From Spongiibacter marinus (GTDB taxonomy: Bacteria > Pseudomonadota > Gammaproteobacteria > Pseudomonadales > Spongiibacteraceae): a stretch of DNA of 64,000 nucleotides. The notes under the pieces are model-generated. The model did not search any database. It saw only the letters and a program-made list of their open reading frames with translations, and was not told the origin of the DNA. The stretch is from assembly GCF_016906995.1 (NCBI RefSeq), contig NZ_JAFBBD010000006.1, positions 124,001 to 188,000 of the forward strand, in the 5' to 3' direction. Positions 44,816 through 53,865 of the stretch are shown piece by piece. Position 1 is the stretch's first letter, and each line of letters opens with the position of its first letter. The position numbers and the translations under genes were made by a program.

Positions 44816-46696
44816 ATGCTGCAAAATATCCGCAACAATATCCAAGGTACCGCTGCCAAGGTCATTATCGCCATTATCGTGGTGCCATTTGCGTTCTTTG
44901 GTATCGACAGCCTTTTCAGTGGTGGCTCACAGACACCGGCCGCGGTAGTAAATGGTGAAAAAATTTCTCAGGCGGAGTTGCAGCAGGCACTTGCCATGCA
45001 GAAACGCCGCTTGATCAACATGATGGGCGACAAACTCGAGCCCTCGATGCTTGACGATGCCGTGTTGCGCAAGCCGGCTTTAGACTCGCTGATTAAACAG
45101 CAGTTGCTTTTGCAAGCGGCAGAAGACGCGGGAATTGAGATTACAGACCAGCAGCTAAATATCACCATCGCCTCCATGCCTCAGTTCCAGGAAGATGGTC
45201 GTTTTTCACAAGAGCGCTACCAGCAAGTATTGCGCCTGCAGGGCTACAACAGCGCGTTGTTCAAACAATTACTACGCTCTGACTTACTTATTCAGCAGCT
45301 GTCGGCATCTGTGGCGGCATCGGCTTTCGTTACTGAAAGAGAGTTGGACGAAGCCATCGCCTATATCCACGAAAGCCGCGATTTTCAAACCGTCACCGTG
45401 CCGCTCGAAAAATATCGCAAGTCAATCACGCTGACTGATGAAGAGCTCAAAAGCTACTACGAAGAAAATGGCGCGCGCTTCCAGAGCGAACCCAAGGTAA
45501 AAGTGTCATATCTGGAGCTGAAAGAAGAGCAGTTCTACGAGCCTGTGTCTGAACAGCAAGTGGTCGCCGAGTACGAGCGCCTTATCGAGGGGATGGCGCA
45601 GGATACAGAGCGTGAAGCAGCTCATATACTGTTAGAAATTGACGATGAGCTTAATCGCGACCAGGCGGTAGCCAAGCTCAATGAAGTTAAACAGCGCCTG
45701 CTATCCGGCGAATCGTTCGCCGAATTAGCTAAGTCGTTGTCCGAGGACCCAGGCTCAGCGTCCAATGGCGGAAACCTGGGCTTTACTGCAGGCGACAGCT
45801 TTCCAGCAGAATTTGAAGATGCCCTGGCAGCGCTGGAGGCGGGGCAAGTCTCCGACCCTGTTGAAACTGAAGCAGGTGTCCACTTAATTAAGTTGCTGAG
45901 CGTCAAGCAGCCAGAGGTGCCCAGTTTGGAGTCGGAGCGCTTGGCAATTACTGAAAGACTTCGTCGCCAAAAGGCGCGTCCGAAGTTATTGGCGGCGGTT
46001 GAGTCGCTACGCGATCTCGTCTTTAACGCAGAAAGCCTCGCTATGCCGGCTGCCGAGCTGAAACTGGAAGTTAAGCGCAGCGACTGGCTTTCTTCTGAGG
46101 ATAATGACGGCTTGTTTGCTGACCAGAGAGTCAAACAAGCCGCGTTTGATAGCGAGTTGAGAGAACAAGAGTTAAACAGCGATGTGTTTGAGCTCAGTCC
46201 TGATCACTTCTTGGTGTTGCACGTCGATCAATATCAAGCGCCCCAGCTGCGGCCCTTTGAAGATGTGCGAGCAGAAATTGAAGTGAGCTTGCAAACAGAG
46301 AAAGCGGCGCAGCAGGCAAAAGCTGACGCCCAGGAGATAGAACAACAATTAGCTGCCGGTCAGCGTGCAGAGGCAGTTGCCAAGCAGCACGGTCTGGACT
46401 GGCAGGCGATGCAGGATATCCGCCGCAGTGACATCAGCGTAGAGCCGGCACTGCGACGTTTCGTTTTTGAATTGGCGGCACCGGCGCAAGATAAGGCCGT
46501 TGCGGCGACATTGCATCAACAGAGCGGTGATTACACGGTCGTTCAACTTCTTGCGAGCGAGCCTGGTCAACGCGCCGCTCTCGAGGCCGAAGCATTGTTA
46601 AATTTGCGTCGAAGCGTTGCTCAGAATGCGTCATCTCAAGCGTTTGCTAACTATTTTAACAATTTGTGGAATAACGCAGATATCACCATCAACTAA
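44816..46696 (+). CDS. ppiD: Periplasmic chaperone PpiD
   Basis: A 626-residue membrane-anchored protein. The N-terminus MLQNIRNNIQGTAAKVIIAIIVVPFAFFGID is the PpiD anchor helix. A SurA-like N-terminal domain and a parvulin-type PPIase domain (about 262-360: AHILLEID, SLSEDPGSASNGGNLGFTAGD and EAGVHLIKLL) follow. The C-terminal part is helical. It assists proteins leaving the SecYEG channel. It follows hupB, as expected. Confidence 0.94.
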   Translation: MLQNIRNNIQGTAAKVIIAIIVVPFAFFGIDSLFSGGSQTPAAVVNGEKISQAELQQALAMQKRRLINMMGDKLEPSMLDDAVLRKPALDSLIKQQLLLQAAEDAGIEITDQQLNITIASMPQFQEDGRFSQERYQQVLRLQGYNSALFKQLLRSDLLIQQLSASVAASAFVTERELDEAIAYIHESRDFQTVTVPLEKYRKSITLTDEELKSYYEENGARFQSEPKVKVSYLELKEEQFYEPVSEQQVVAEYERLIEGMAQDTEREAAHILLEIDDELNRDQAVAKLNEVKQRLLSGESFAELAKSLSEDPGSASNGGNLGFTAGDSFPAEFEDALAALEAGQVSDPVETEAGVHLIKLLSVKQPEVPSLESERLAITERLRRQKARPKLLAAVESLRDLVFNAESLAMPAAELKLEVKRSDWLSSEDNDGLFADQRVKQAAFDSELREQELNSDVFELSPDHFLVLHVDQYQAPQLRPFEDVRAEIEVSLQTEKAAQQAKADAQEIEQQLAAGQRAEAVAKQHGLDWQAMQDIRRSDISVEPALRRFVFELAAPAQDKAVAATLHQQSGDYTVVQLLASEPGQRAALEAEALLNLRRSVAQNASSQAFANYFNNLWNNADITIN

Positions 46697-46768
46697 CAGG
46701 TTGATATCAAGTAAGCGACGAAGTACCCCATACACTACCGTGGCGAATGCCCTGGTAAGGATAGAATA

Positions 46769-47539
46769 ATGAATAAGGCGAGCGAACAACGGCGCCTGTC
46801 GGCGGGTCAAGTGGACGTTTGGTGTTGTGCGACTGACGACCCGCGACTATTAGCGAAGATGGACCGCTATTTGAATATGCTCTCTGATGAAGAGAAGCAG
46901 GAATACGAGCAGCGTCAGCATGCTGGACAAGCAGAAGAATACCTGGCCAGTAGAGCGTTTTTGCGCACAGTACTTGCGCAGTACACGGGGCAGGAGCCGG
47001 AGCAGCTGACATTCGACAGCAACGACTTCGGTAAACCTTTTCTACCAGCGTACAGCGATAGCGTAAGCTTTAATGCCGCCCACACCCACGGCTTAACGCT
47101 TTGTGCAGTGACCAGTGGCTGTGATATTGGCGTGGACGTCGAATTCCAAACCGATAGCCAGGGAATGCTGGACGCTGCTGATGATTATCTTTCTCCCGCG
47201 GAAATGCTTGCATTGCGCGAAGTTGAGGAAGAAGGGCGGCTAAGTGTTTTCTTTCGCTCCTGGACATTGAAAGAGGCGTATTTGAAAGCGCGCGGCAAAG
47301 GCTTGTCGATTCCGCTGCACGATTTTTCGGTACTACTCGATGGTTTGGACGTAAGCCGCTTCGACGCCGATGACGCCGAGCGTTGGGAATTGCGCTTACT
47401 TGCTCAAGATGAAGATTTTACGGCTGCTATCGCTGTGGCCGGAAAAATAGCTGATATCAAAGCGTTCCATTGCTTGCCTCTCGTTGAAATGTCCGAGCTC
47501 GGTCAACTCGCTGAATTACTACCTGCGGCTAAATCATAG
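46769..47539 (+). CDS. 4'-phosphopantetheinyl transferase (Sfp type)
   Basis: A 256-residue Sfp-type transferase. The magnesium-binding motif is GVDVE (near 125), with FFRSWTLKEAYLKARGKGL (near 160-180), the family WxxKEA signature. FNAAHTHGLTL near 90 is the substrate-binding strand. It attaches phosphopantetheine from CoA to carrier proteins such as AcpP. As a broad-specificity type it may serve all carriers in this genome. It lies 37 bases upstream of serA. Confidence 0.9.
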   Translation: MNKASEQRRLSAGQVDVWCCATDDPRLLAKMDRYLNMLSDEEKQEYEQRQHAGQAEEYLASRAFLRTVLAQYTGQEPEQLTFDSNDFGKPFLPAYSDSVSFNAAHTHGLTLCAVTSGCDIGVDVEFQTDSQGMLDAADDYLSPAEMLALREVEEEGRLSVFFRSWTLKEAYLKARGKGLSIPLHDFSVLLDGLDVSRFDADDAERWELRLLAQDEDFTAAIAVAGKIADIKAFHCLPLVEMSELGQLAELLPAAKS

Positions 47540-47576
47540 GCTTGGTTTCTGCTGCAGTCCCTGCCAAGGAGGATGT

Positions 47577-48752
47577 GTGTACAAAATTCTTACCCTGAAC
47601 CAAATCTCTGTGAAAGGCCTCGAGCGCCTGCCTCGCGAACAATATGAGATCGCCAGCGAATTTAGCTCACCCGACGCCATTTTGCTGCGCAGCCACAAAT
47701 TGCAGGGCACGGATATTCCGCAATCGGTCAAAGCCATCGCTCGCGCAGGGGCTGGCACTAACAACGTGCCCGTCGCAGAGTGCACAGACCGGGGTATCCC
47801 GGTATTTAATAGCCCGGGTGCTAATGCCAACGCGGTAAAGGAGCTGGTCATAGCGGGCTTGACGTTGGGTTCGCGCGGTATTCTCGAGGGAATTGCCTAC
47901 GTGAATACGCTAGGGGACATGAAAGATGGCGCCGCTCTTGCCAAATTGTTAGAAAAGGAAAAGAAACGCTTTAAGGGAAATGAGCTGGCGGGCCGCACTC
48001 TGGGTATTGTTGGCCTGGGGGCTATTGGCTCGATGATCGCCAGAGCCGCGCTTGACCTGGGCATGAAGGTCATTGGTTACGACCCCGCGCTGTCAGTCGA
48101 TGCCGCATGGCGTTTGCCAAGCGCGGTGAAAAAAATGGAGAACCTGGGCAGCTTGTTTGCCCGTGCCGATTACATCACCCTCCATCTCCCGGTACTCGAT
48201 GCAACGCGAGGGCTGGTGAACGCCGAGCTTCTGAGTAATTGTCGCCCAGGCACGTGCTTGCTGAATTTCGCACGTGAAGAGATTGTCGATGTTGCTGCGG
48301 TGATCGATGCCCTGGATGCCGGGCAGCTACGTCGCTTCATCACGGACTTTCCAACGCCGGAATTGATTGCGCGTGATGAGGATGTGGTGCTGATGCCGCA
48401 TATCGGTGCCAGCACCGATGAGGCCGAAGAAAATTGCGCGATCATGGCGGCTGATCAGTTAGATGATTTCCTGCGTAACGGGAACATCAAGAACTCGGTA
48501 AACTTTCCGAATCTGCAGCTTGAGCGCAGTGGTGATGTGCGCCTGGCCGTGGCCAATCGCAATGTGCCGAAAATTCTTGGCAGCATCTTGGCGCTGTTAT
48601 CCGATGCAAACGTAAATATCATTGATATGCTTAACAAAAGCCGCGATGAAATTGCCTATAACCTTATCGACTTAAACGGCAATGTCGACGACGCATTGCT
48701 TGCAAAAATTGCTGACCTAGACGGTGTGGTTAACGTGCGAGTCATTCGCTGA
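47577..48752 (+). CDS. serA: Phosphoglycerate dehydrogenase
   Basis: A 391-residue SerA. Start is GTG 47577 with AAGGAGG four bases upstream (ATG 47573 is out of frame). NAD-binding GIVGLGAIGSMIA near 142, catalytic Arg in NFAREEIVD near 225, and His in LMPHIGASTDEAEEN near 280. The C-terminal ACT domain (about 320-391, DANVNIIDMLNKSRDEIAYNL) is the serine-feedback site. It commits 3-phosphoglycerate to serine. This is the short ACT-type SerA, about 20 residues shorter than that of E. coli. Confidence 0.95.
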   Translation: MYKILTLNQISVKGLERLPREQYEIASEFSSPDAILLRSHKLQGTDIPQSVKAIARAGAGTNNVPVAECTDRGIPVFNSPGANANAVKELVIAGLTLGSRGILEGIAYVNTLGDMKDGAALAKLLEKEKKRFKGNELAGRTLGIVGLGAIGSMIARAALDLGMKVIGYDPALSVDAAWRLPSAVKKMENLGSLFARADYITLHLPVLDATRGLVNAELLSNCRPGTCLLNFAREEIVDVAAVIDALDAGQLRRFITDFPTPELIARDEDVVLMPHIGASTDEAEENCAIMAADQLDDFLRNGNIKNSVNFPNLQLERSGDVRLAVANRNVPKILGSILALLSDANVNIIDMLNKSRDEIAYNLIDLNGNVDDALLAKIADLDGVVNVRVIR

Positions 48753-48786
48753 GTGCAGCTCACTTGGCGACCCTAGGGAGAGCCCC

Positions 48787-49329
48787 ATGAGTAGCCTTGA
48801 AACCATTGAACGCTTATTGAAAGACCAGGCCGGCAGACCACCGATTGAAAAGTGGCAGCCGGCGCTGAGTGGCGAAATCGACATTCAGATTTTGGCTGAC
48901 GGGCGTTGGGTTCACGAAGGTGGCGAAATCAAGCGCCATGAGTTGGTTAAGCTATTTGCCTCTATTTTGCGGTGCGAAGCGGATGGTCACTATTATTTAG
49001 TCACTCCGGTCGAGAAATGGCGCTTACAGGTTGAAGACCTCCCGCTGCTGATCGTTGACATGGAAGTAGGCGAATCAACGTCGGAAGGGCGTAGAATTGC
49101 CGTTAAAACTAACGTCGATACATGGCATGAGCTCGGTCCTCAGCATCGGCTCAGTGTGACCGAGTCACCTGATTCGGGGGAGCCGAGGCCGGCCGTTTCT
49201 CTCGAGCACGGCTTGTCAGCAAGAGTGAATCGCGCCTGTTTTTACCGCCTGGTAGATCTGGCTGAGCAGCATGGCGATCGACTCATTGTTCGCAGCGCCG
49301 GTGAACAATTTGAGCTAGGGCGTGTATAA
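48787..49329 (+). CDS. DUF1285 protein
   Basis: A 180-residue soluble protein of the DUF1285 family: start SSLETIERLLKDQAGRPPIEKWQP, then GEIDIQILADGRWVHEGG, EIKRHELVKLFASILR and YYLVTPVEKWRLQVED. Two beta-rich domains are expected. The function is not established. It follows serA by 34 bases in the same orientation. A bidirectional terminator after it also serves the oppositely oriented ETF-QO gene. Confidence 0.88.
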   Translation: MSSLETIERLLKDQAGRPPIEKWQPALSGEIDIQILADGRWVHEGGEIKRHELVKLFASILRCEADGHYYLVTPVEKWRLQVEDLPLLIVDMEVGESTSEGRRIAVKTNVDTWHELGPQHRLSVTESPDSGEPRPAVSLEHGLSARVNRACFYRLVDLAEQHGDRLIVRSAGEQFELGRV

Positions 49330-49361
49330 GTAACCCCAGACATTTTGGGGAGATGAAAACC

Positions 49362-49391
49362 AAAAAAGGCAGCCATCTGGCTGCCTTTTTT
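49362..49391. terminator. Bidirectional terminator between DUF1285 gene and ETF-QO gene
   Basis: GGCAGCC and GGCTGCC with a four-base loop, six A before and six T after, so it works on both strands. Confidence 0.92.
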
Positions 49392-49406
49392 GTTGAAGCG
49401 TCTCAA

Positions 49407-51062
49407 CTACATGTTGGGATAGTTCGGTCCGCCCAAACCTTCAGGAGTCACCCACACAATATTCTGGGCGGGGTCCTTAATGTCACAGGTCTTGCAGTGC
49501 ACGCAGTTTTGCCCGTTGATTTGGAAGCGCGCTTGGCCACCTTCGTCTTCGACCACCTCATACACCCCTGCTGGGCAGTAACGCTGAGCGGGCTCGGCGT
49601 ACTTGGGCAGGTTGTCACGAATAGGCAGCTCGGCGTCCTTCAGCGTCAGGTGGCAGGGCTGATCTTCTTCGTGGTTAGTGTTAGAGAGGAATACTGACGA
49701 CAAGCGGTCAAAGCTCAGCTTGTTATCAGGCTTGGGGTACTCAATCTTTTTGCAGCTGTCTGCAGGCTTCATTTGCGCGTAATCAGGCTTGGTATCGCTC
49801 AGCGTCCAAGGCAGGTTGCCGCCAAAGATATTCTGATCGATAAAGGCATAGGCTGAGCCGAAGAAGTTGCCGAACTTGTGCTGAGCTGGGCCAAAGTTGC
49901 GCTGAGCGTACAGCTCTTTATACAGCCAGGAGCCTTCAAAAGCAGTGGTGTATTCGGTGAGTTCTTCACCGGATTTATTGTCTTCAGTCAGCGCCTTGTG
50001 GACAACTTCCGCGGCCAGCAAACCGGACTTCATCGCGGTGTGGCTACCTTTGATCTTGGCAAAGTTCAGCGTGCCCGCGTCACAGCCAATCAGCAGACCA
50101 CCTGGGAAGGTCATTTTTGGTAGAGACTGCAGGCCGCCTTTTGCGATAGCCCGAGCGCCGTAGGACACGCGCTCACCGCCATCAAGGTACTGCTTGACGA
50201 CGGGGTGTTGCTTATAGCGTTGGAATTCCTCGAAGGGAGACAGCCACGGGTTATCGTAGCAGAGGTCGGTAATCAGGCCGATTGCGACTTGGTTGTCTTC
50301 CAGGTGGTAGAGGAAAGAGCCACCGAGGGCGCCATTTTCAGAGAGTGGCCAGCCGGCAGTATGAACGACCTTACCTTGTTCGTGCTTGGCGGGATCGATT
50401 TTCCAAAGTTCTTTAATGCCGATGCCGTAATGCTGGGGCTCTTTGCCCGCATTCAGGTCGAATTTTTCCATCAATCGCTTGCCGAGGTGACCGCGGCAGC
50501 CTTCTGCAAATAGGGTGTATTTTGCATGCAGCTCCATGCCGGGCATGTAGCTGTCTTTTTGGCTGCCATCTTCGGCAATGCCCATATCGCCAGTGACGAT
50601 ACCTTTTACACTACCGTCGTCATTGTACAGAACATCAGCAGCGGCAAAGCCGGGGTAGATCTCTGCACCCATGCCTTCGGCCTGCTCGGCCAGCCAGCGG
50701 CACAGGTTGCCCAGGCTAATAATGTAGTTACCTTCGTTGTGCATCGTTTTGGGCACAGCGAAGTCGGGAACTTTGATGGCTTTTTCACCGCTGGTCATGA
50801 AGTAGATGTCATCACCAGTCACTGGCGTGTGCAGCGGCGCGCCTTTTTCTTTCCAGTCTGGGAATAGCTCGTCCAGCGCGGTGGGTTCAAATACTGCGCC
50901 AGATAGAATGTGGGCGCCGACCTCAGAACCTTTTTCTACAACACAAACGCTGATGTCTTTTCCGCTGGTTTCACTTAACTGGCGAATTTTGCAAGCTGCT
51001 GCCAAACCTGCAGGCCCAGCACCGACGATCAGGACGTCAAATTCCATTGATTCGCGTTCCAC
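49407..51062 (-). CDS. etfD: Electron transfer flavoprotein-ubiquinone oxidoreductase
   Basis: A 551-residue ETF-QO. Start GTG 51062 with AGGAGAGAG upstream. The N-terminal FAD motif VLIVGAGPAGLAAACK (residues 9-24) is followed by VVEKGSEVGAHILSGAVFEP. The C-terminal 4Fe-4S segment is CPAGVYE then NCVHCKTCDIKDP, with four cysteines. It passes electrons from EtfAB to ubiquinone at the membrane. It is divergent from etfBA across a 400-base region, so the two sides may share regulation. Confidence 0.96.
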   Translation of the reverse strand: MERESMEFDVLIVGAGPAGLAAACKIRQLSETSGKDISVCVVEKGSEVGAHILSGAVFEPTALDELFPDWKEKGAPLHTPVTGDDIYFMTSGEKAIKVPDFAVPKTMHNEGNYIISLGNLCRWLAEQAEGMGAEIYPGFAAADVLYNDDGSVKGIVTGDMGIAEDGSQKDSYMPGMELHAKYTLFAEGCRGHLGKRLMEKFDLNAGKEPQHYGIGIKELWKIDPAKHEQGKVVHTAGWPLSENGALGGSFLYHLEDNQVAIGLITDLCYDNPWLSPFEEFQRYKQHPVVKQYLDGGERVSYGARAIAKGGLQSLPKMTFPGGLLIGCDAGTLNFAKIKGSHTAMKSGLLAAEVVHKALTEDNKSGEELTEYTTAFEGSWLYKELYAQRNFGPAQHKFGNFFGSAYAFIDQNIFGGNLPWTLSDTKPDYAQMKPADSCKKIEYPKPDNKLSFDRLSSVFLSNTNHEEDQPCHLTLKDAELPIRDNLPKYAEPAQRYCPAGVYEVVEDEGGQARFQINGQNCVHCKTCDIKDPAQNIVWVTPEGLGGPNYPNM

Positions 51063-51463
51063 AGACTCTCTCCTCTAAGATTAAGCACAGGTGTAGCCCT
51101 TATTGGCTGGGCGTTTTGACACCATTTTTGAAGGCGCAAGTATAAGTGTCAGCACGTAAAAACGCCACATAAGCACCGCTCGGCTGTCAAACTTAACGTC
51201 AGTATTACCCGGGGTTGTTCTTTTTTATATGGCAGGAATGACCGCGCAGATCGTATTTTCGGCGATATTCAGCGAAATAGAACTGCGCTATGCCTGTTAT
51301 TCAGCGGCTGAATAGCGCACTCATGTTGACCTTGACGGCCAATGCCGTCAATATAACGGCGCTTTTTTTAACGGGGCTAAACGTCTGGACGGATCGAATT
51401 ATTGATCCGCAGCGTAAAGACGACTAGCTGTTTCATTTCATTTACGCGTTTACTGGGGAATCC
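51063..51463 (+). promoter_or_regulatory. Intergenic control region of etfBA/ETF-QO with attenuator-like hairpins
   Basis: No gene is seen in this gap. TTGACGGC (51332-51339) pairs with GCCGTCAA (51344-51351); the same GCCGT can instead pair with ACGGC (51356-51360), which is followed by seven T (51363-51369). The two structures exclude each other, as in attenuation. No convincing short leader peptide was found. The etfB start is about 95 bases further on. TTGACC at 51326 could be a -35 box, but a good -10 is not at the right distance. Confidence 0.5.
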
Positions 51464-52213
51464 ATGAAGGTTCTTGTTGCTGTCAAACGAGTTGTTGACT
51501 ACAACGTCAAAGTGCGTCCGAAGTCGGACGGTACAGACGTTGATCTGAATAATGTCAAAATGGCGATCAATCCATTCTGTGAAATCGCTGTTGAAGAAGC
51601 GGTACGCCTGAAAGAGAAAGGTGTTGCTACTGAAATCATCGCTGTCTCAATCGGTCCTAAAGTGGCTCAAGAGCAGATCCGTACTGCGTTGGCCCTGGGC
51701 GCTGACCGCGGCATCCTGGTAGAAACGGAAGAAGACGTTCAGCCACTGGGTATCGCTAAAGTACTCAAAGCCGTTGTTGACAAAGAGCAGCCGCAACTCG
51801 TGATCATGGGTAAGCAGGCGATCGACGGCGACAACAACCAAACCGGCCAAATGCTGGCGGCACTGACCGGAATGGCTCAGGGTACTTTCGCATCAGAAGT
51901 TGCCGTTGACGGCGACAGTGTTGCAGTGACTCGCGAAATTGACGGCGGCCTGCAAACCGTTAAGCTGGCATTGCCCGCAGTTGTAACGACTGACCTGCGC
52001 TTGAACGAGCCTCGTTACGCGTCACTGCCTAACATCATGAAGGCGAAGAAGAAGCCTCTCGATACACTGACGCCAGACGAGTTGGGTATCGATGTTACAC
52101 CACGTGTGAAAACCTTGAAGGTTGAGCCGCCTGCAGAGCGTCAAGCGGGTATCAAGGTTGCGGACGTTGCCGAACTGGTTGAGAAACTGAAGAACGAGGC
52201 GAAGGTAATCTAA
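51464..52213 (+). CDS. etfB: Electron transfer flavoprotein beta subunit
   Basis: A 249-residue EtfB. Start [20 protein letters not shown], then [18 protein letters not shown], and [23 protein letters not shown] near residue 125, the AMP-binding and signature strand. [25 protein letters not shown] is the typical end block. With EtfA it receives electrons from acyl-CoA dehydrogenases. etfA starts at the last base of its stop (TAATG). Confidence 0.96.
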   Translation: MKVLVAVKRVVDYNVKVRPKSDGTDVDLNNVKMAINPFCEIAVEEAVRLKEKGVATEIIAVSIGPKVAQEQIRTALALGADRGILVETEEDVQPLGIAKVLKAVVDKEQPQLVIMGKQAIDGDNNQTGQMLAALTGMAQGTFASEVAVDGDSVAVTREIDGGLQTVKLALPAVVTTDLRLNEPRYASLPNIMKAKKKPLDTLTPDELGIDVTPRVKTLKVEPPAERQAGIKVADVAELVEKLKNEAKVI

Positions 52214-53142
52214 TGAGTATTCTAGTTATTGCAGAACACGATAACGCCTCTATCAATGGGGCAACCCTGAACACAGTCAGCGCAGCGAAAGCTATCGGTG
52301 GTGATATCGCCGTACTCGTTGCGGGTGAAGGCTGTGGTGCAGCGGCTGAAGCGGCGGCTAAAATCGACGGCGTTAGCAAGGTGCTGGTTGCAGACAACGC
52401 TGCCTACGGCCACCAGCTGGCTGAGAATGTGGCGCTGTTGGTCGCAGAACTGGGCAAAGACTACGGTTACATTCTGGCTCCTGCGACCACTAACGGTAAG
52501 AACACGCTTCCGCGTGCTGCCGCGTTGCTGGATGTTGCGCAAATTTCAGAGATCATTTCGGTAGAGAGCGCGGATACCTTCAAGCGCCCCATCTATGCCG
52601 GTAACGTTATCGCCACTGTTCAGTCTTCTGACGCGATCAAAGTCATCACTGTTCGCGCAACGGCGTTCGATGCTGCTGCCGCAGAAGGTGGTTCTGCTGC
52701 CGTAGAAGCGGTTGCTAGCGCACACGATGCGGGTAAGTCCAGCTTCGAGAAAGAAGAGCTGGCTAAGAGCGATCGTCCAGACCTGACTGCCGCAGACATC
52801 GTTGTCTCTGGTGGCCGCGGTATGCAAAATGGCGACAACTTCAGCATGCTGTACTCCCTAGCAGACAAGCTTGGTGCCGCAGTTGGCGCATCGCGCGCGG
52901 CTGTTGACGCGGGCTTCGTACCTAACGATATGCAAGTAGGTCAGACGGGTAAAATCGTCGCACCGGGGCTGTACATCGCTGTCGGCATTTCTGGTGCTAT
53001 CCAGCATTTGGCTGGTATGAAGGACTCAAAAGTCATTGTTGCTATCAACAAAGACGAAGATGCTCCTATCTTCCAGGTTGCTGATTACGGTCTGGTTGCA
53101 GACTTGTTTGACGCCTTGCCTGAGCTGGAAAGCGCTATCTAA
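52213..53142 (+). CDS. etfA: Electron transfer flavoprotein alpha subunit
   Basis: A 309-residue EtfA. The N-terminal alpha/beta domain starts [24 protein letters not shown]. The C-terminal FAD domain has VVSGGRGM near 197, [50 protein letters not shown] near 250, and [19 protein letters not shown]. It binds FAD and hands electrons to ETF-QO. A long perfect hairpin terminates the message. Confidence 0.97.
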   Translation: MSILVIAEHDNASINGATLNTVSAAKAIGGDIAVLVAGEGCGAAAEAAAKIDGVSKVLVADNAAYGHQLAENVALLVAELGKDYGYILAPATTNGKNTLPRAAALLDVAQISEIISVESADTFKRPIYAGNVIATVQSSDAIKVITVRATAFDAAAAEGGSAAVEAVASAHDAGKSSFEKEELAKSDRPDLTAADIVVSGGRGMQNGDNFSMLYSLADKLGAAVGASRAAVDAGFVPNDMQVGQTGKIVAPGLYIAVGISGAIQHLAGMKDSKVIVAINKDEDAPIFQVADYGLVADLFDALPELESAI

Positions 53143-53158
53143 TAGCCCTTCAGCTAGT

Positions 53159-53198
53159 GAGCACAAAAAACCCGGCTTAGGCCGGGTTTTTTGTGCTC
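53159..53198. terminator. Bidirectional etfA terminator with 18-base perfect arms
   Basis: Arms of 18 bases (53159-53176 and 53181-53198) pair without mismatch around TTAG. The core is CCCGGC/GCCGGG flanked by A6 and T6, so it can act in both directions. The arms extend the terminator well beyond the usual length. Confidence 0.93.
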
Positions 53199-53290
53199 GC
53201 AATATCGGGAATTTAGCGTAGTAAATAGAGTCAGATAAAGACAATTGGAGGTCGGGTACTCCGGCGTCTGTTCACGGTGGGAGACAGGTA

Positions 53291-53860
53291 ATGAAAAAAA
53301 TCGTATTTGGGCTTTGCTTGTATGCCGCAGCGATGGCGACTCAGGCCTTGGAACTGGCTAGCGAATCGTCGATGCTCAATGTGGTGAGCGTGAAAAACAA
53401 TCGCGTTGCCGAGTTGTTTAGCTTTGATGCTGTTACCGGGCAGCTTAATACCACCACCGGCAAAGCACTTATCAATATCGAGCTGGCAAGCATTGACTCT
53501 GGGATTGATATTCGCGACAAGCGAATCAAAAAATACCTTTTTGATGTCGATAACCAGCCATTGGCCACGTTCAACGCCACAATTGATACGGATGCCCTTG
53601 CTGCTATTGAGGTATCTTCGCCGCAAGCGATGACCGTTGAGGGCGAACTGATGCTGGGCGGCAAGCGCCAGGCATTGCGTTTTAATACGCTGGTAAGCCG
53701 GCTGGAAAATGGTGATATTCGTGTGGTAACCACGTCGCCGGCGTTTATCGATATCGCCGCTTTGGGCTTGGAGCAGGGCATAGACAAACTGCGACAACTT
53801 GCTGGGCTGAATTCCATTACGCTGGCGGTGCCCGTCACCTTTTCGGTGCTGTTTCAATAA
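53291..53860 (+). CDS. YceI-family periplasmic protein
   Basis: A 189-residue protein with a signal peptide (MKKIVFGLCLYAAAMATQA). The mature part has the YceI lipocalin-like pattern: FSFDAVTGQL, NIELASIDSGIDIRDKRIKKYLFDVDNQP, MTVEGELMLGGKRQALRF, PAFIDIAALGLEQGIDKLRQLAGL. Family members bind isoprenoid lipids or are general periplasmic transporters; the ligand is not known. The stop is six bases from the oppositely transcribed antiporter gene. Confidence 0.9.
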   Translation: MKKIVFGLCLYAAAMATQALELASESSMLNVVSVKNNRVAELFSFDAVTGQLNTTTGKALINIELASIDSGIDIRDKRIKKYLFDVDNQPLATFNATIDTDALAAIEVSSPQAMTVEGELMLGGKRQALRFNTLVSRLENGDIRVVTTSPAFIDIAALGLEQGIDKLRQLAGLNSITLAVPVTFSVLFQ

Positions 53861-53865
53861 AGCGC

